Shown here one piece after another: positions 36,628 through 44,365 of a stretch of 64,000 bases of DNA; position 1 is the stretch's first letter; each line of letters begins with the position of its first letter. The translations under genes were made by a program, and so were the position numbers. The DNA is from Lutraria lutraria. Taxonomy: Eukaryota; Mollusca; Bivalvia; Venerida; Mactridae. The DNA is taken from the NCBI GenBank assembly GCA_964023205.1, contig OZ026837.1:8102088-8166087 (forward strand), written 5' to 3'. A model generated the notes under the pieces. It worked only from the letters and a program-made list of their open reading frames with translations. It did no database searches and was not told the DNA's origin.

Positions 36628-37344
36628 TCATTTCTTTATTTCTTTACCATACTTGCCCCGAGGTTGTTTCTCAAGATCATGTTTTCGTTTCTTCGTTTCT
36701 GTCATCTCCGGTTTCTTTTTGTCATGCTCCGGTTTCTTTTTCTCATGCTCATGTTTTCGTTTCTTTGAATCATACATAAACTGTACAGGTACAATCATTT
36801 CTTGTGGCTTAAACCGTACTTCTTGATTTTTCATGAGTCTGACCATCTCTTGCATGACTTGATTCATCTGTACCATTTCTTCCTTGATACCTTGTAGAAC
36901 AGACAATCCCGCTGTAGGCTTTGTAATTGTATTAGACTGTTTATCCGTCATAAGCTGTGTATTCGCCATAGGGGGCTGTGTATTCGCCATAGGCTGTATA
37001 GGCTGTGTATTCGCCATAGGCTGTATAGGCTGTGTATTCGCCATAGGGGGTTGTGTATTCGTCATAGTGGGTTGTACATCTACCATAGGCTGTACATCTA
37101 CCATGGGTTGTATTGGCTGTACATCTACCATGGGGGGCTGTACATCTACCATGGACTGTTGACTGTATTGGCTGTACAGTGGTTGACTGTATTGGCTGTA
37201 CTGTGGCTGCCTATACTGTAGTTGACCGTACTTTGGCTGGTTGTACTTCGGCTGGTTGTAATGCATACCCGCATTCGGGTCTATCAACTCAGATGATTCT
37301 AGTGCTTCTCTCAATATATCGTATGGCATGTTGAAGGACTCCAT
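36628..37344 (-). CDS. Polinton repeat-rich protein with basic tail, unknown function
   Basis: I start it at the ATG at 37344 (238 residues), because the frame further upstream opens only with GTG and a TATA box (TATAAATA, minus strand, about 37382-37389) sits about 40 bp before this ATG. The N-terminal part is followed by Tyr/Gln/Pro repeats (YNQPKY, YSQYSQPLY), then repeated MVDVQP and MANTQP motifs, a short coiled-coil stretch (GIKEEMVQMNQVMQEMVRLM) and a Lys/Glu/His-rich tail that could act as a nuclear localisation or DNA-binding signal. It is transcribed toward the left TIR and ends in tandem histone-type hairpins. I recognise no family. Confidence 0.7.
   Translation of the reverse strand: MESFNMPYDILREALESSELIDPNAGMHYNQPKYNQPKYGQLQYRQPQYSQYSQPLYSQYSQQSMVDVQPPMVDVQPIQPMVDVQPMVDVQPTMTNTQPPMANTQPIQPMANTQPIQPMANTQPPMANTQLMTDKQSNTITKPTAGLSVLQGIKEEMVQMNQVMQEMVRLMKNQEVRFKPQEMIVPVQFMYDSKKRKHEHEKKKPEHDKKKPEMTETKKRKHDLEKQPRGKYGKEIKK
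36935..37175 (-). repeat. In-frame coding tandem repeats
   Basis: Short units encoding MANTQP(PQ/IQP) and MVDVQP(PQ/IQP) are repeated more than ten times. The period is a multiple of three, so copy number can change without breaking the frame. Confidence 0.8.
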
Positions 37345-37381
37345 GCTAGATAATGAAAAAATAGTGTCTGCGCCGGGGGTA

Positions 37382-37389
37382 TTTATACT
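37382..37389 (-). promoter_or_regulatory. TATA box of leftmost Polinton gene
   Basis: TATAAATA on the minus strand, roughly 40 bp before the ATG at 37344. This spacing leaves room for a start site and a very short leader. Confidence 0.5.
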
Positions 37390-37432
37390 TTTTGCCTGCA
37401 CGCGCCAGTGTTCTATTAGGTCAAGGTCAATT

Positions 37433-37540
37433 GTGAGAAGTTTTTTTTGAATACGTGTGACACTTCAAGTTTTTTTTAAAAATAAGTGTGACACTTCAAG
37501 TTTTTTTGAACAAGTGTTTGACACGTCAAGGTCAAGGTTA
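37433..37540. repeat. Three short CACTTCAAGTTTTTTT repeats
   Basis: TGTGACACTTCAAGTTTTTTT-like units (about 35-40 bp apart) occur three times between the TATA box and the 34-bp array. They lie upstream of the minus-strand gene and may be regulatory; no known site is matched. Confidence 0.5.
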
Positions 37541-37560
37541 TATTGTAGATATGCTTTGTA

Positions 37561-37806
37561 CACATTATACTATCACAGCAATTTGAACACTGTACACTTA
37601 ATACTATCACAGCAATTTGAATACTGTACACTTAATATATACTATCACAGCAATTTGAACACTGTACACTTAATATATACTATCACAGCAATTTGAACAC
37701 TGTACACTTAATACTATCACAGCAATTTGAATACTGTACACATTATACTATCACAGCAATTTGAATACTGTACACATTATACTATCACAGCAATTTGAAT
37801 ACTGTA
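37561..37806. repeat. Seven 34/38-bp tandem repeats inside the Polinton
   Basis: Seven head-to-tail units start CACWTWATACTATCACAGCA and end in ATTTGAAYACTGTA. Five units are 34 bp; the two at 37629-37704 are 38 bp because of an extra ATAT. Degenerate relatives continue to about 37920. The array lies between two minus-strand genes, far from coding sequence. It resembles an iteron or enhancer array, such as an origin or activator-binding region; that is inference. Confidence 0.85.
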
Positions 37807-38044
37807 CATCACATACTAACACTTATATTTGTGGGGGAAATACTTTGTTCTTCATACAATCACAGCACTTTGTATACATTTGTTGAAAATGATTGTACAC
37901 ATCATACTATCACTTATATTTGTAGGGAAAAATGTTATAATGTTTATAGAAAACTTACCTCACACCGTATATTTGTATTTGGTGTTATCAGATAGGACTG
38001 TAAATATTGACAATATGAGAGTGATTCTTTCTGAATTGTATGGG

Positions 38045-38082
38045 GGCCCTGAAAAGGGCCGTTGGTGGTCCTGAAAAGGACC
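38045..38082 (-). terminator. Tandem histone-type 3' stem-loops (internal)
   Basis: Minus strand: GGTCCTTTTCAGGACC (38082-38067) then GGCCCTTTTCAGGGCC (38060-38045), both perfect 6-bp stems with TTTC loops and CCAAC 5' flanks. The first begins 19 nt after the stop of the minus-strand gene at 38102. AGAAAGAAT follows 12 nt after the second (38032-38024), like a histone downstream element. The pair is a near copy of the TIR pair but lies 1.5 kb inside the element. Confidence 0.75.
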
Positions 38083-38101
38083 GTTGGTGCTTGTATGGGG
38101 A

Positions 38102-38425
38102 TTAATGGCGTTGACCGCATCTCCCCATACAAGCGGGACACCACTTGTCCCATTTCTGGACATCCTTGGGGTCCGGTGTAGGTTGATAGAGGTTCGAAGG
38201 AACCTCTATTAACTCATCTTCCCAGTTCTCTGGGGTTGATTCTTGAGGGGTATCCCCCCAGTCCTCTTCCCCAGAGCAGACCTCAACCTCCTCCGCGAAC
38301 TGTTTTCCCTCTCTCAGGGTCTTCACCTCCAGCCTTAACTCTTCTAGCTGCATCTCCAGTTGTTCAATATACCGCCCTAAGGCGGCATATTTTCTCTTAA
38401 TAATATTAACTGTACGTTGAGACAT
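38102..38425 (-). CDS. Polinton small coiled-coil, Cys-ended acidic protein
   Basis: A 107-residue protein. Residues about 8-40 form a heptad-like coiled coil (YIEQLEMQLEELRLEVKTL), the middle is acidic (EEVEVCSGEEDWGD, ENWEDELIEV), and the end is WCPACMGRCGQRH, with a CxxC and a third Cys suggestive of metal binding or dimer bonds. The ATG at 38425 is the only good start. The gene has its own 3' end signal of tandem histone-type hairpins. Its coiled coil plus Cys-rich end resembles the organisation of the rightmost gene (52893-53360), though I cannot show homology. Function unknown. Confidence 0.75.
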   Translation of the reverse strand: MSQRTVNIIKRKYAALGRYIEQLEMQLEELRLEVKTLREGKQFAEEVEVCSGEEDWGDTPQESTPENWEDELIEVPSNLYQPTPDPKDVQKWDKWCPACMGRCGQRH

Positions 38426-38489
38426 CTTGATACAGAATGAAATTAGATCAAGGCAAGGTCACTGACTCTCATATGATACAAGGACTCTG

Positions 38490-38570
38490 ATTGGTCCATT
38501 TTAACGGTATTTCATTGGTCCATTTTAACGGTATTTCATTGGTCTATTTTACTGGCATTTCATTGGTCTG
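38490..38570. promoter_or_regulatory. Four CCAAT-type motifs in a repeated promoter block
   Basis: ATTGGTC (inverted CCAAT) occurs four times at about 22-bp spacing in units like ATTGGTCCATTTTAACGGTATTTC. The block lies between divergent genes starting at 38425 (minus) and 38632 (plus). CCAAT boxes bind NF-Y, which commonly drives histone and other S-phase promoters. Role inferred. Confidence 0.5.
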
Positions 38571-38631
38571 TTGTTTTCTAGGTCAGTGTTTTTCTCATGT
38601 TCCATAGCTCATTTATGTTTCATGATTCAAC

Positions 38632-38859
38632 ATGGGCAACTGCTTGAAAAGTTCTTCTGATGAACCTGATGAGTTACAAGAAGATGTTTGGGTGGTCAAG
38701 ATGGGTAATTTGTACCCAGACTTGTCTGAATTTCAAGATACTTGTGTTGTCAAGATGGATATCAAGATGGGTAATTTATACCCTGACCTTGGCATGTATT
38801 ATGATGAGGATTTGAGAGCCAACTATTGGCGGTACTTATTTCTTGCAGAAATGCAATAA
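38632..38859 (+). CDS. Small predicted lipid-anchored protein with two YPDL late-domain motifs
   Basis: A 75-residue protein with an ATG start. The N-terminus MGNCLKSSS has Gly2, a following Ser cluster and Cys4, the pattern of an N-myristoylated and palmitoylated membrane anchor. Residues 28-31 and 50-53 are YPDL, each inside a KMGNLYPDL duplication; YPX(n)L is the motif by which retroviral Gag proteins recruit the ESCRT factor ALIX for budding. The remainder is acidic. The stop is followed after 10 nt by a single histone-type hairpin. I infer a role at membranes, for example virion egress; no family is recognised. Confidence 0.7.
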   Translation: MGNCLKSSSDEPDELQEDVWVVKMGNLYPDLSEFQDTCVVKMDIKMGNLYPDLGMYYDEDLRANYWRYLFLAEMQ

Positions 38860-38869
38860 ATTACCCAAC

Positions 38870-38885
38870 GGCCCTTATTAGGGCC
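38870..38885 (+). terminator. Single histone-type 3' stem-loop
   Basis: GGCCCTTATTAGGGCC: perfect 6-bp stem with loop TATT (T at loop positions 1 and 3, as in the histone consensus), 5' flank CCCAAC and 3' flank ACCA. It starts 10 nt after the stop of the gene at 38632-38859. An AATAAA overlaps the stop codon (38855-38860), so both 3' end pathways might be possible. No clear purine block follows at the usual distance. Confidence 0.6.
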
Positions 38886-39078
38886 ACCATATGTGTTAGA
38901 TTCGTTTTATATCTCGAGCAAAGACAAAAGCATATTACATTGTCTATCATTTTATTTTTGAAAACATTTATAAAGTACAACAAAGTACAACACAATACAA
39001 CTCACTTAGTCTCCAATTTAAGTCTATACACAATTGTCCAACACATTGTCCAACACATTGTCCAACACATTGTCTGGA

Positions 39079-39510
39079 TTACACAAAGTCACTCACAGTT
39101 TTTGTTGGATTCTTTTTGTATTTACGTTTTTTCTTACTCTGTTCTGCGTCCTGTAGATCGACCTGTTCACCTTGTTTCTTAGGACAGTCTGCGATGAAAT
39201 GTCCTTGTTCATGACAATAAAAACATTCATTTTTATCGACGTGTTCACCTTGTTTCTTAGGACAGTCTGCGATGAAATGTCCTTGTTCATGACAATAAAA
39301 ACATTCATTTTTATCGACGGTTTCCGTACAGCTGGTAGAATAATGCCCTTTCTTTCCACAACGATAACACTTGATATGATCCCATGTTACATTTTTCTGT
39401 CCACAGAGCTGATCCGCTAAGTTGTTAAGCTCTTTAATTTTCTTCTTTAATGAATACATCAAAGTTTGATCTCGGTTCTCTTCAACTTGGTTCATTTTAG
39501 GATCGCTCAT
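39079..39510 (-). CDS. Polinton zinc-knuckle (CCHC) protein
   Basis: A 143-residue protein on the minus strand with its own TATA box 34 bp or more upstream. An N-terminal helical part (LKKKIKELNNLADQL) precedes three CX2CX4HX4C zinc knuckles at residues 48-61, 70-83 and 96-109. The last two are a perfect 26-residue tandem duplication (VDKNECFYCHEQGHF). The tail is Lys-rich (KKKRKYKKN). Such knuckles bind single-stranded nucleic acid, as in retroviral nucleocapsid. The role in this element is unknown; with the lipid-anchored late-domain neighbour it recalls parts of a Gag protein. Confidence 0.8.
   Translation of the reverse strand: MSDPKMNQVEENRDQTLMYSLKKKIKELNNLADQLCGQKNVTWDHIKCYRCGKKGHYSTSCTETVDKNECFYCHEQGHFIADCPKKQGEHVDKNECFYCHEQGHFIADCPKKQGEQVDLQDAEQSKKKRKYKKNPTKTVSDFV
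39170..39326 (-). repeat. 78-bp in-frame tandem duplication
   Basis: The coding segment for the second and third zinc knuckles is duplicated head to tail with no visible differences, so the duplication is recent. Confidence 0.85.
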
Positions 39511-39543
39511 GTTGAAATGATAAAAAACGGACGGAGCGTACGT

Positions 39544-39590
39544 CTTTTATAGAGTGTCACGCGTTGTGACCTTGAACCCGAACTATAAAA
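39544..39590. promoter_or_regulatory. Divergent TATA promoters for zinc-knuckle gene and PolB
   Basis: CTTTTATA (39544-39551) is TATAAAAG on the minus strand, 34 bp before the zinc-knuckle ATG. TATAAAA (39584-39590) on the plus strand lies 30 bp before the PolB ATG at 39620. Both spacings allow start sites just before the ATGs. Confidence 0.6.
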
Positions 39591-39619
39591 AACGACGGAG
39601 AAGTTCTAAGATCATAATC

Positions 39620-42600
39620 ATGTCAGATACCGACAGTACTAGTGGTGAGGATGAACCTCCAACTAAACGAAGCAAGGTTGAGCCTGTGCGCGACTATTAT
39701 GACATACAGTCACGCATGGAAAGAAAGTCAAGAAAATTCAAGACTCAATCTAGAGTATATGATGTGACATTTCAGCCGTATAATCAATCGTTTGAATTTA
39801 CAAACAGGTTGTTTAATGATATGATGGATCAGCTCTACAAGAGATGTGAAGTGAAGTCGAATGATCGAGTTCGAGTATCTATTCTACATCCTGACTTGGA
39901 CTTTGGAATACATGTTCCGTTTAATAGGGCATCTCGTATTAGTGGAGATACATTATTGGATGAAATTGAACGTGTGGCACAAAGTAACCGTCAATTTAAA
40001 ATTCATGATGGGGCGGCACAGATGGAAATTACGCATATTGCTATGCCACAGGGATCCGGAAAGAAAACGTTCAAGGCATCAAACTTATTCAGTATGCGGA
40101 AGTCAAAGACAAGTGTTGTGTGTATTGACAATAGTAAGGACTCTATGTGTTTAGCTAGATCGATTGTGGTAGGACGGTGTAAAGTACATGAAAATCAAAC
40201 CCCAGAATGGAAAAAACGATGGGGTTATATACGTCACTCTAAGAAAAATCTTCAAAAATACGAAGCTGAAGCATTGTTGAAGCAAGTGGGTATTTCATCG
40301 GATCAGTCGTGCGGTATAGAAGAATACCAAAAACTACAGGACTATCTCTATCCAGGCTATGTGATTAAAATCCATCCACAACATTATGGAAGTGAATTGT
40401 TATTCAAACCACCTGCTATGACTGAAAAAAGTCGTGTGATTCATATCTTTCACCATGATAATCATTATGACTGTATTGTATCCATCACCGGATTTCTCGG
40501 ACGGGGTTATTATTGTGAATGGTGTGATGTCGGTTATGATCACCGTGAAGGACATCAGTGTAGCCATATTTGTCAGTGTTATGCTCACACCCTGTGCCCA
40601 GCAGGACAATCTATAAGATGTCCGGATTGTCGTCGCCTATTCCAGAGTCAGGCATGTTTTGACAATCATAAAACAAAAACGGGAAAACAACGTAAAACCA
40701 TTTGTGAATCCGTATGGAATTGTAAGAAATGTGGGCAAAAGGTGATTGGAACGAAACGGAGTCACGTTTGCCCAGGGACAAAGAAATGCAGGTGTTGTAA
40801 AGCCATAGTAGGACCAGATCATGACTGTTACATTCCAACGTATGAACCACCCGATAGAAAACAACCAGAAGTACCATTCATCTTTTTTGATTTTGAATGT
40901 CGTTTTGATTCTGGAGAACATATCCCTAATTTTTGTGTGGCTCAACGTGCTTGTGGTGACTGTATGTGTAAGTCAGTGAAAGCTCCATGTGAGTATTGTG
41001 AAGAGGTGAATGAAGCCAGACAAATGACATTCCGTGGTGAAAATACGTTACAACAATTCTGTACTTGGCTATTCCTCCCTACCCATCGAGGATCGACAGT
41101 GATAGCCCACAATGCTCAAGGCTATGACGCTCAGTTTATTCTTAGATATGTGGTTACTCAGGGGACGGCGAAACCCCAGTTGATTATGAATGGTAGTAAA
41201 ATCATTCAATTGAGAGTGCATGGAATACGCATGATTGACTCCCTCAGTTTCCTGAGTATGCCTCTCTCCTATTTTCCCAATACATTTGGACTGACCGAGT
41301 TAGCCAAAGGATGGTTTCCATTCTATGCAAACACCTTGGCGTATCAAGATTATGTGGGACCTTATTTGCCGCTACACTTTTACAAACCGGATAGTATGAA
41401 ACCAGAGCGACGTGAAGAGTTTTTAATCTGGTACAATGAAAGAAAAGGTGACGTATTTGATTTTCAAAAGGAAATGGAGAAATACTGTCAATCGGATGTG
41501 GACATTTTAAGACGCGGGTGTGGAGAATTTCGTCAACAATTATTGGAAAGTGATCAAATAGATCCATTTACTGAAGCTACCACATTAGCTCAAGTGTGTA
41601 ACAAAGCCTGGCGCAAAAATTCCATGCCACCTCATAGTTTAGCCGTGATTTCGGATGCCGGATATCCCAATAAAACCCGGTATTCCATGAAAGGCATACG
41701 TTGGCTACAAACGATGGCTGTCACCGAAGAGATACATATTCGGCATGCCTTGAATAACAAAGGCGAAGTCAAAATTGGACCTTATTACGTGGATGGCTAT
41801 TGTCAAGAGACCAACACCGTGTATGAATTCATGGGATGTTGGTACCATGGGTGCCCCACCTGTTTTCCTAACCGAAGTACCATTAATCCGTATACTTTGA
41901 GAAGCATGCAACAGGCCTATCACGATACGTATAAACGACTGGAGTCTTTGAAAGAACAGGGGTACCCTGTTGTGGTCATGTGGGAATGTGAATTTGATCA
42001 GCGTTGTCAAAAGGATCCTGCCTATAAGACAAGAGTGGAACGATTCTATCATGGTCAAGAACCGATACAACCCAGGGAAGCTTTGTTCGGAGGTCGTACG
42101 AATGCCATCCGACTGTATCATGAAGTAGACAACGACCAAGAAATCAAATATGTGGATATTTGTTCTCTCTATCCGTATGTGAACAAGTACAGGGCTTATC
42201 CGATAGGCCATCCAGTGATCATGAGTCAAGAACAAATTGATCAACACCATATTGAGAAATACAAAGGACTGGTTAAATGCCGTGTTCTACCCCCGCAAGA
42301 TTTATGGATGCCTGTCTTACCCATACACTGCAATAGCAAAATGGTGTTTACGCTATGTCGTACTTGTGCTGAGAAGGAGATGGATTATTGTACACATTCA
42401 CCGTATGAACGGTTCTTGTATGGCACATGGACTCATGTTGAATTGGCTAAAGCTATTGCTTTAGGCTATCAAGTATCAAAAGTGTATCATGTATGGCACT
42501 GGGATGAATGGAGTACGGACGTCTATCGGCAATACATTGACAAATACTTGAAAATGAAACAAGAGGCTAGTGGATATCCTCCAGGGGTGGATACGGAAGA

Positions 42601-42949
42601 AGCTCAAGATAAATTTAAACAAGATTATTTTGAAGCAGAAGGAATTCGTTTGCAACAGGTGGAGAAAAATCCAGGAAAACGAGCTTTTGCCAAAACCATG
42701 CTGAATTGTCTCTGGGGTAAAAATGCTCAAACCAACCTCTTGCCTAAAACAGAGTATGTTCATCGATTGGACCAGTTCTACGGAATACTGAACGATCCTA
42801 AAAAGTCTGTGAAATACGCAGAGTGTTTTGATCATGATGAATTCATGTTAATGAATTATACTGATGAATCGGACAAAGCAGACCCTCATTCATCAGCCAA
42901 TCCTGTGGTGGCTTCATTTGTGACGGCTTATGCTCGATTAGAACTGTAG
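39620..42949 (+). CDS. POLB: Polinton DNA polymerase B, N-terminal 1,109 residues (frameshifted)
   Basis: Replicates the element; family B polymerase of the protein-primed type. I use the ATG at 39620, 30 bp after a TATA box; upstream sequence in frame has only GTG. A Cys/His-rich region spans residues about 295-410. Exonuclease motifs: Exo I DFE at 424-426, Exo II NAQGYD at 498-503, Exo III YCQSD at 622-626. An inserted region at about 710-790 (VDGY, EFMGCWYHGCP) resembles a restriction-endonuclease-like fold seen in related polymerases. Motif A is DICSLYP from 846; motif B KTMLNCLWG from 1025. A TAG at 42947-42949 ends the frame before motif C, which continues in another frame. Confidence 0.93.
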   Translation: MSDTDSTSGEDEPPTKRSKVEPVRDYYDIQSRMERKSRKFKTQSRVYDVTFQPYNQSFEFTNRLFNDMMDQLYKRCEVKSNDRVRVSILHPDLDFGIHVPFNRASRISGDTLLDEIERVAQSNRQFKIHDGAAQMEITHIAMPQGSGKKTFKASNLFSMRKSKTSVVCIDNSKDSMCLARSIVVGRCKVHENQTPEWKKRWGYIRHSKKNLQKYEAEALLKQVGISSDQSCGIEEYQKLQDYLYPGYVIKIHPQHYGSELLFKPPAMTEKSRVIHIFHHDNHYDCIVSITGFLGRGYYCEWCDVGYDHREGHQCSHICQCYAHTLCPAGQSIRCPDCRRLFQSQACFDNHKTKTGKQRKTICESVWNCKKCGQKVIGTKRSHVCPGTKKCRCCKAIVGPDHDCYIPTYEPPDRKQPEVPFIFFDFECRFDSGEHIPNFCVAQRACGDCMCKSVKAPCEYCEEVNEARQMTFRGENTLQQFCTWLFLPTHRGSTVIAHNAQGYDAQFILRYVVTQGTAKPQLIMNGSKIIQLRVHGIRMIDSLSFLSMPLSYFPNTFGLTELAKGWFPFYANTLAYQDYVGPYLPLHFYKPDSMKPERREEFLIWYNERKGDVFDFQKEMEKYCQSDVDILRRGCGEFRQQLLESDQIDPFTEATTLAQVCNKAWRKNSMPPHSLAVISDAGYPNKTRYSMKGIRWLQTMAVTEEIHIRHALNNKGEVKIGPYYVDGYCQETNTVYEFMGCWYHGCPTCFPNRSTINPYTLRSMQQAYHDTYKRLESLKEQGYPVVVMWECEFDQRCQKDPAYKTRVERFYHGQEPIQPREALFGGRTNAIRLYHEVDNDQEIKYVDICSLYPYVNKYRAYPIGHPVIMSQEQIDQHHIEKYKGLVKCRVLPPQDLWMPVLPIHCNSKMVFTLCRTCAEKEMDYCTHSPYERFLYGTWTHVELAKAIALGYQVSKVYHVWHWDEWSTDVYRQYIDKYLKMKQEASGYPPGVDTEEAQDKFKQDYFEAEGIRLQQVEKNPGKRAFAKTMLNCLWGKNAQTNLLPKTEYVHRLDQFYGILNDPKKSVKYAECFDHDEFMLMNYTDESDKADPHSSANPVVASFVTAYARLEL

Positions 42950-43410
42950 AAGTGCTTGAACCTCTAGGAAAGAGAGTACTGTATTTTGACACAGACAGTT
43001 GTATGTACATTCATGACCCTGATGGCTATAATGTTCCTATTATCTCCAGTCGATTGGGAAAATGGACAGATGAGGTACCAAAGGGTCGTATTGTGAGATA
43101 TGTCGCTTTAGGTCCAAAGAACTATGGCTATGAATACATTGAAAACGGTGAACTCCATCAAAAATGCAAAGTGAAAGGCATTACGTTAGACTACAATGCC
43201 ACTCAACAAGTGAATTTCAATACGATGGTGGATTGTGTGAAAGACAGACATAATTATTCGACCGTAGTTGAATATGCTTCTCGGATTAAACGTCATAAGG
43301 ACAGAACCGTGACCAGTGAGAAACAAGTCAAAACATTTCGTTCGGTATATACCAAACGTATTGTGGTCGAGAATCATATGACTGTGCCTTATGGTTATCT
43401 ACATGACTGA
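42950..43410 (+). pseudogene. POLB: PolB C-terminal part in a shifted frame (motif C)
   Basis: The frame used at 42952-43410 is not the frame of the upstream PolB part. It carries motif C (DTDS, 42988-42999) with a YIHDPDGYN-like neighbour and the thumb region, ending at TGA 43408-43410. Protein similarity runs without a gap across the junction, so loss of about one base near 42946-42951 best explains the break. Without this part the polymerase lacks the second catalytic aspartate motif and should be inactive. An assembly error is possible. Confidence 0.9.
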
Positions 43411-43470
43411 CCTTGACCTTTGAGCTAGAGGCCTAGAACAAGTCATCTAAAATTCATTATTCATAAAGAC

Positions 43471-43635
43471 ATGGATTGGATACCCTTACTACCGATAGAG
43501 CTGAGACTTAAAATTTATCGTTATGTCATATGGGCTAACGCTAAAACATGGAAGATGGAGTTAGTGCACACAAAATGTCATGGGCTACTCATAATGCTAT
43601 ACATAGCTTACAACATACAAATCATCGACGGATAG
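43471..43635 (+). CDS. Short F-box-like ORF, possibly 5' part of next gene
   Basis: A 54-codon frame opens MDWIPLLPIELRLKIYRYV, which resembles the start of an F-box (LPxELxxxIYRYV); F-box proteins link targets to SCF ubiquitin ligase. After about residue 28 it loses similarity and runs into TAG. It overlaps the start of the 43548-44105 frame. One reading is that the two are a single gene broken by an indel near 43545-43560; the other is a real overlap. Neighbours are PolB and small unknown genes. Confidence 0.45.
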   Translation: MDWIPLLPIELRLKIYRYVIWANAKTWKMELVHTKCHGLLIMLYIAYNIQIIDG

Positions 43636-44105
43636 AGAGACTGTTGAAGGATGTAGGTGATCGCCAGGACTTGTCATTCAACCAAAAATTACCGATTCTA
43701 CGAAAACTGAATGTGGTACAACAAAGCTTAGATCGTATGTTATCTACGACATGGGATTTTTTAATCCACGATGCTAATTTGAGCGACGTATCTGCCTTAG
43801 CTAACAATTTTCGTTCTACCCCCAATGTGATATGGTTCAGTATGGCTGAAGAGGACAATGGGAGATCTCACCCCGGATGGCGTCCGTATTCACAGTTTAA
43901 AATACGTGGTATCATGGTATTTAAGAGACAGGTACCGTTCACTCATGTTATTCATATTCTACAGTATCGTGCCGTGTTCTATAAATTAAGGCATCGCTTA
44001 AGAGAAGTCAAAGACGAGATTGAAGCCGTTCATGCGAATCGACCTAGAATAGTGATTTGTTCAGGAAATATTCAATTATGGTTAAACCATCTAGACGATT
44101 TATAA
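43548..44105 (+). CDS. Polinton protein of unknown function
   Basis: A 185-residue frame with an ATG start, alpha-helical in character (NHRRIERLLKDVGD, YRAVFYKLRHRLREVKDEIE), without a recognisable domain. Sequence before the ATG in this frame has stops, so the start is either this ATG or a frameshifted continuation of the F-box-like ORF at 43471. Its end overlaps the next ORF by 28 bp. Function unknown. Confidence 0.6.
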   Translation: MEDGVSAHKMSWATHNAIHSLQHTNHRRIERLLKDVGDRQDLSFNQKLPILRKLNVVQQSLDRMLSTTWDFLIHDANLSDVSALANNFRSTPNVIWFSMAEEDNGRSHPGWRPYSQFKIRGIMVFKRQVPFTHVIHILQYRAVFYKLRHRLREVKDEIEAVHANRPRIVICSGNIQLWLNHLDDL

Positions 44106-44365
44106 GTTTATATTACATTTTGGACTTTGAGCTGTATACGGATACGTTATACAGTATTGTACAAGATGACCTTGTCAAGGTCAAGGACATTCGCGCGTGG
44201 ATTCTGAATCCTCACACGTTTGAACTATTTAGACAGATGATTCGTGATGCTATGATCAGTGCACACTTAGACTTGAAAGCTATCCATCGAGACGATTGGA
44301 ATACTTATGTATGTAACGATAGAGTGATTCACACGATTCAGGAATGGAACAGTTTGATATTATGA
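44078..44365 (+). CDS. Small Polinton protein, unknown
   Basis: A 95-residue frame from the ATG at 44078 (MVKPSRRFISLYYILDFELY); a longer reading would need a TTG start. It overlaps the previous frame by 28 bp and the next by 22 bp. Aromatic-rich N-terminus, then helical. No family recognised. Confidence 0.5.
   Translation: MVKPSRRFISLYYILDFELYTDTLYSIVQDDLVKVKDIRAWILNPHTFELFRQMIRDAMISAHLDLKAIHRDDWNTYVCNDRVIHTIQEWNSLIL

Noticed and set aside
36884..37334. Plus-strand Cys/Gly-rich ORFs
   Set aside because: They mirror the in-frame repeats of the minus-strand Polinton gene.
37561..37806. CRISPR-like direct repeats
   Set aside because: Units follow each other without unique spacers, in animal DNA inside a Polinton; this is a minisatellite or iteron array.
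39554..39619. PolB starting further upstream
   Set aside because: The upstream codon is GTG and lies before the TATA box at 39584; ATG at 39620 fits.
42950..43410. A separate small gene after PolB
   Set aside because: It begins without ATG and contains PolB motif C and thumb, so it is the frameshifted end of PolB.
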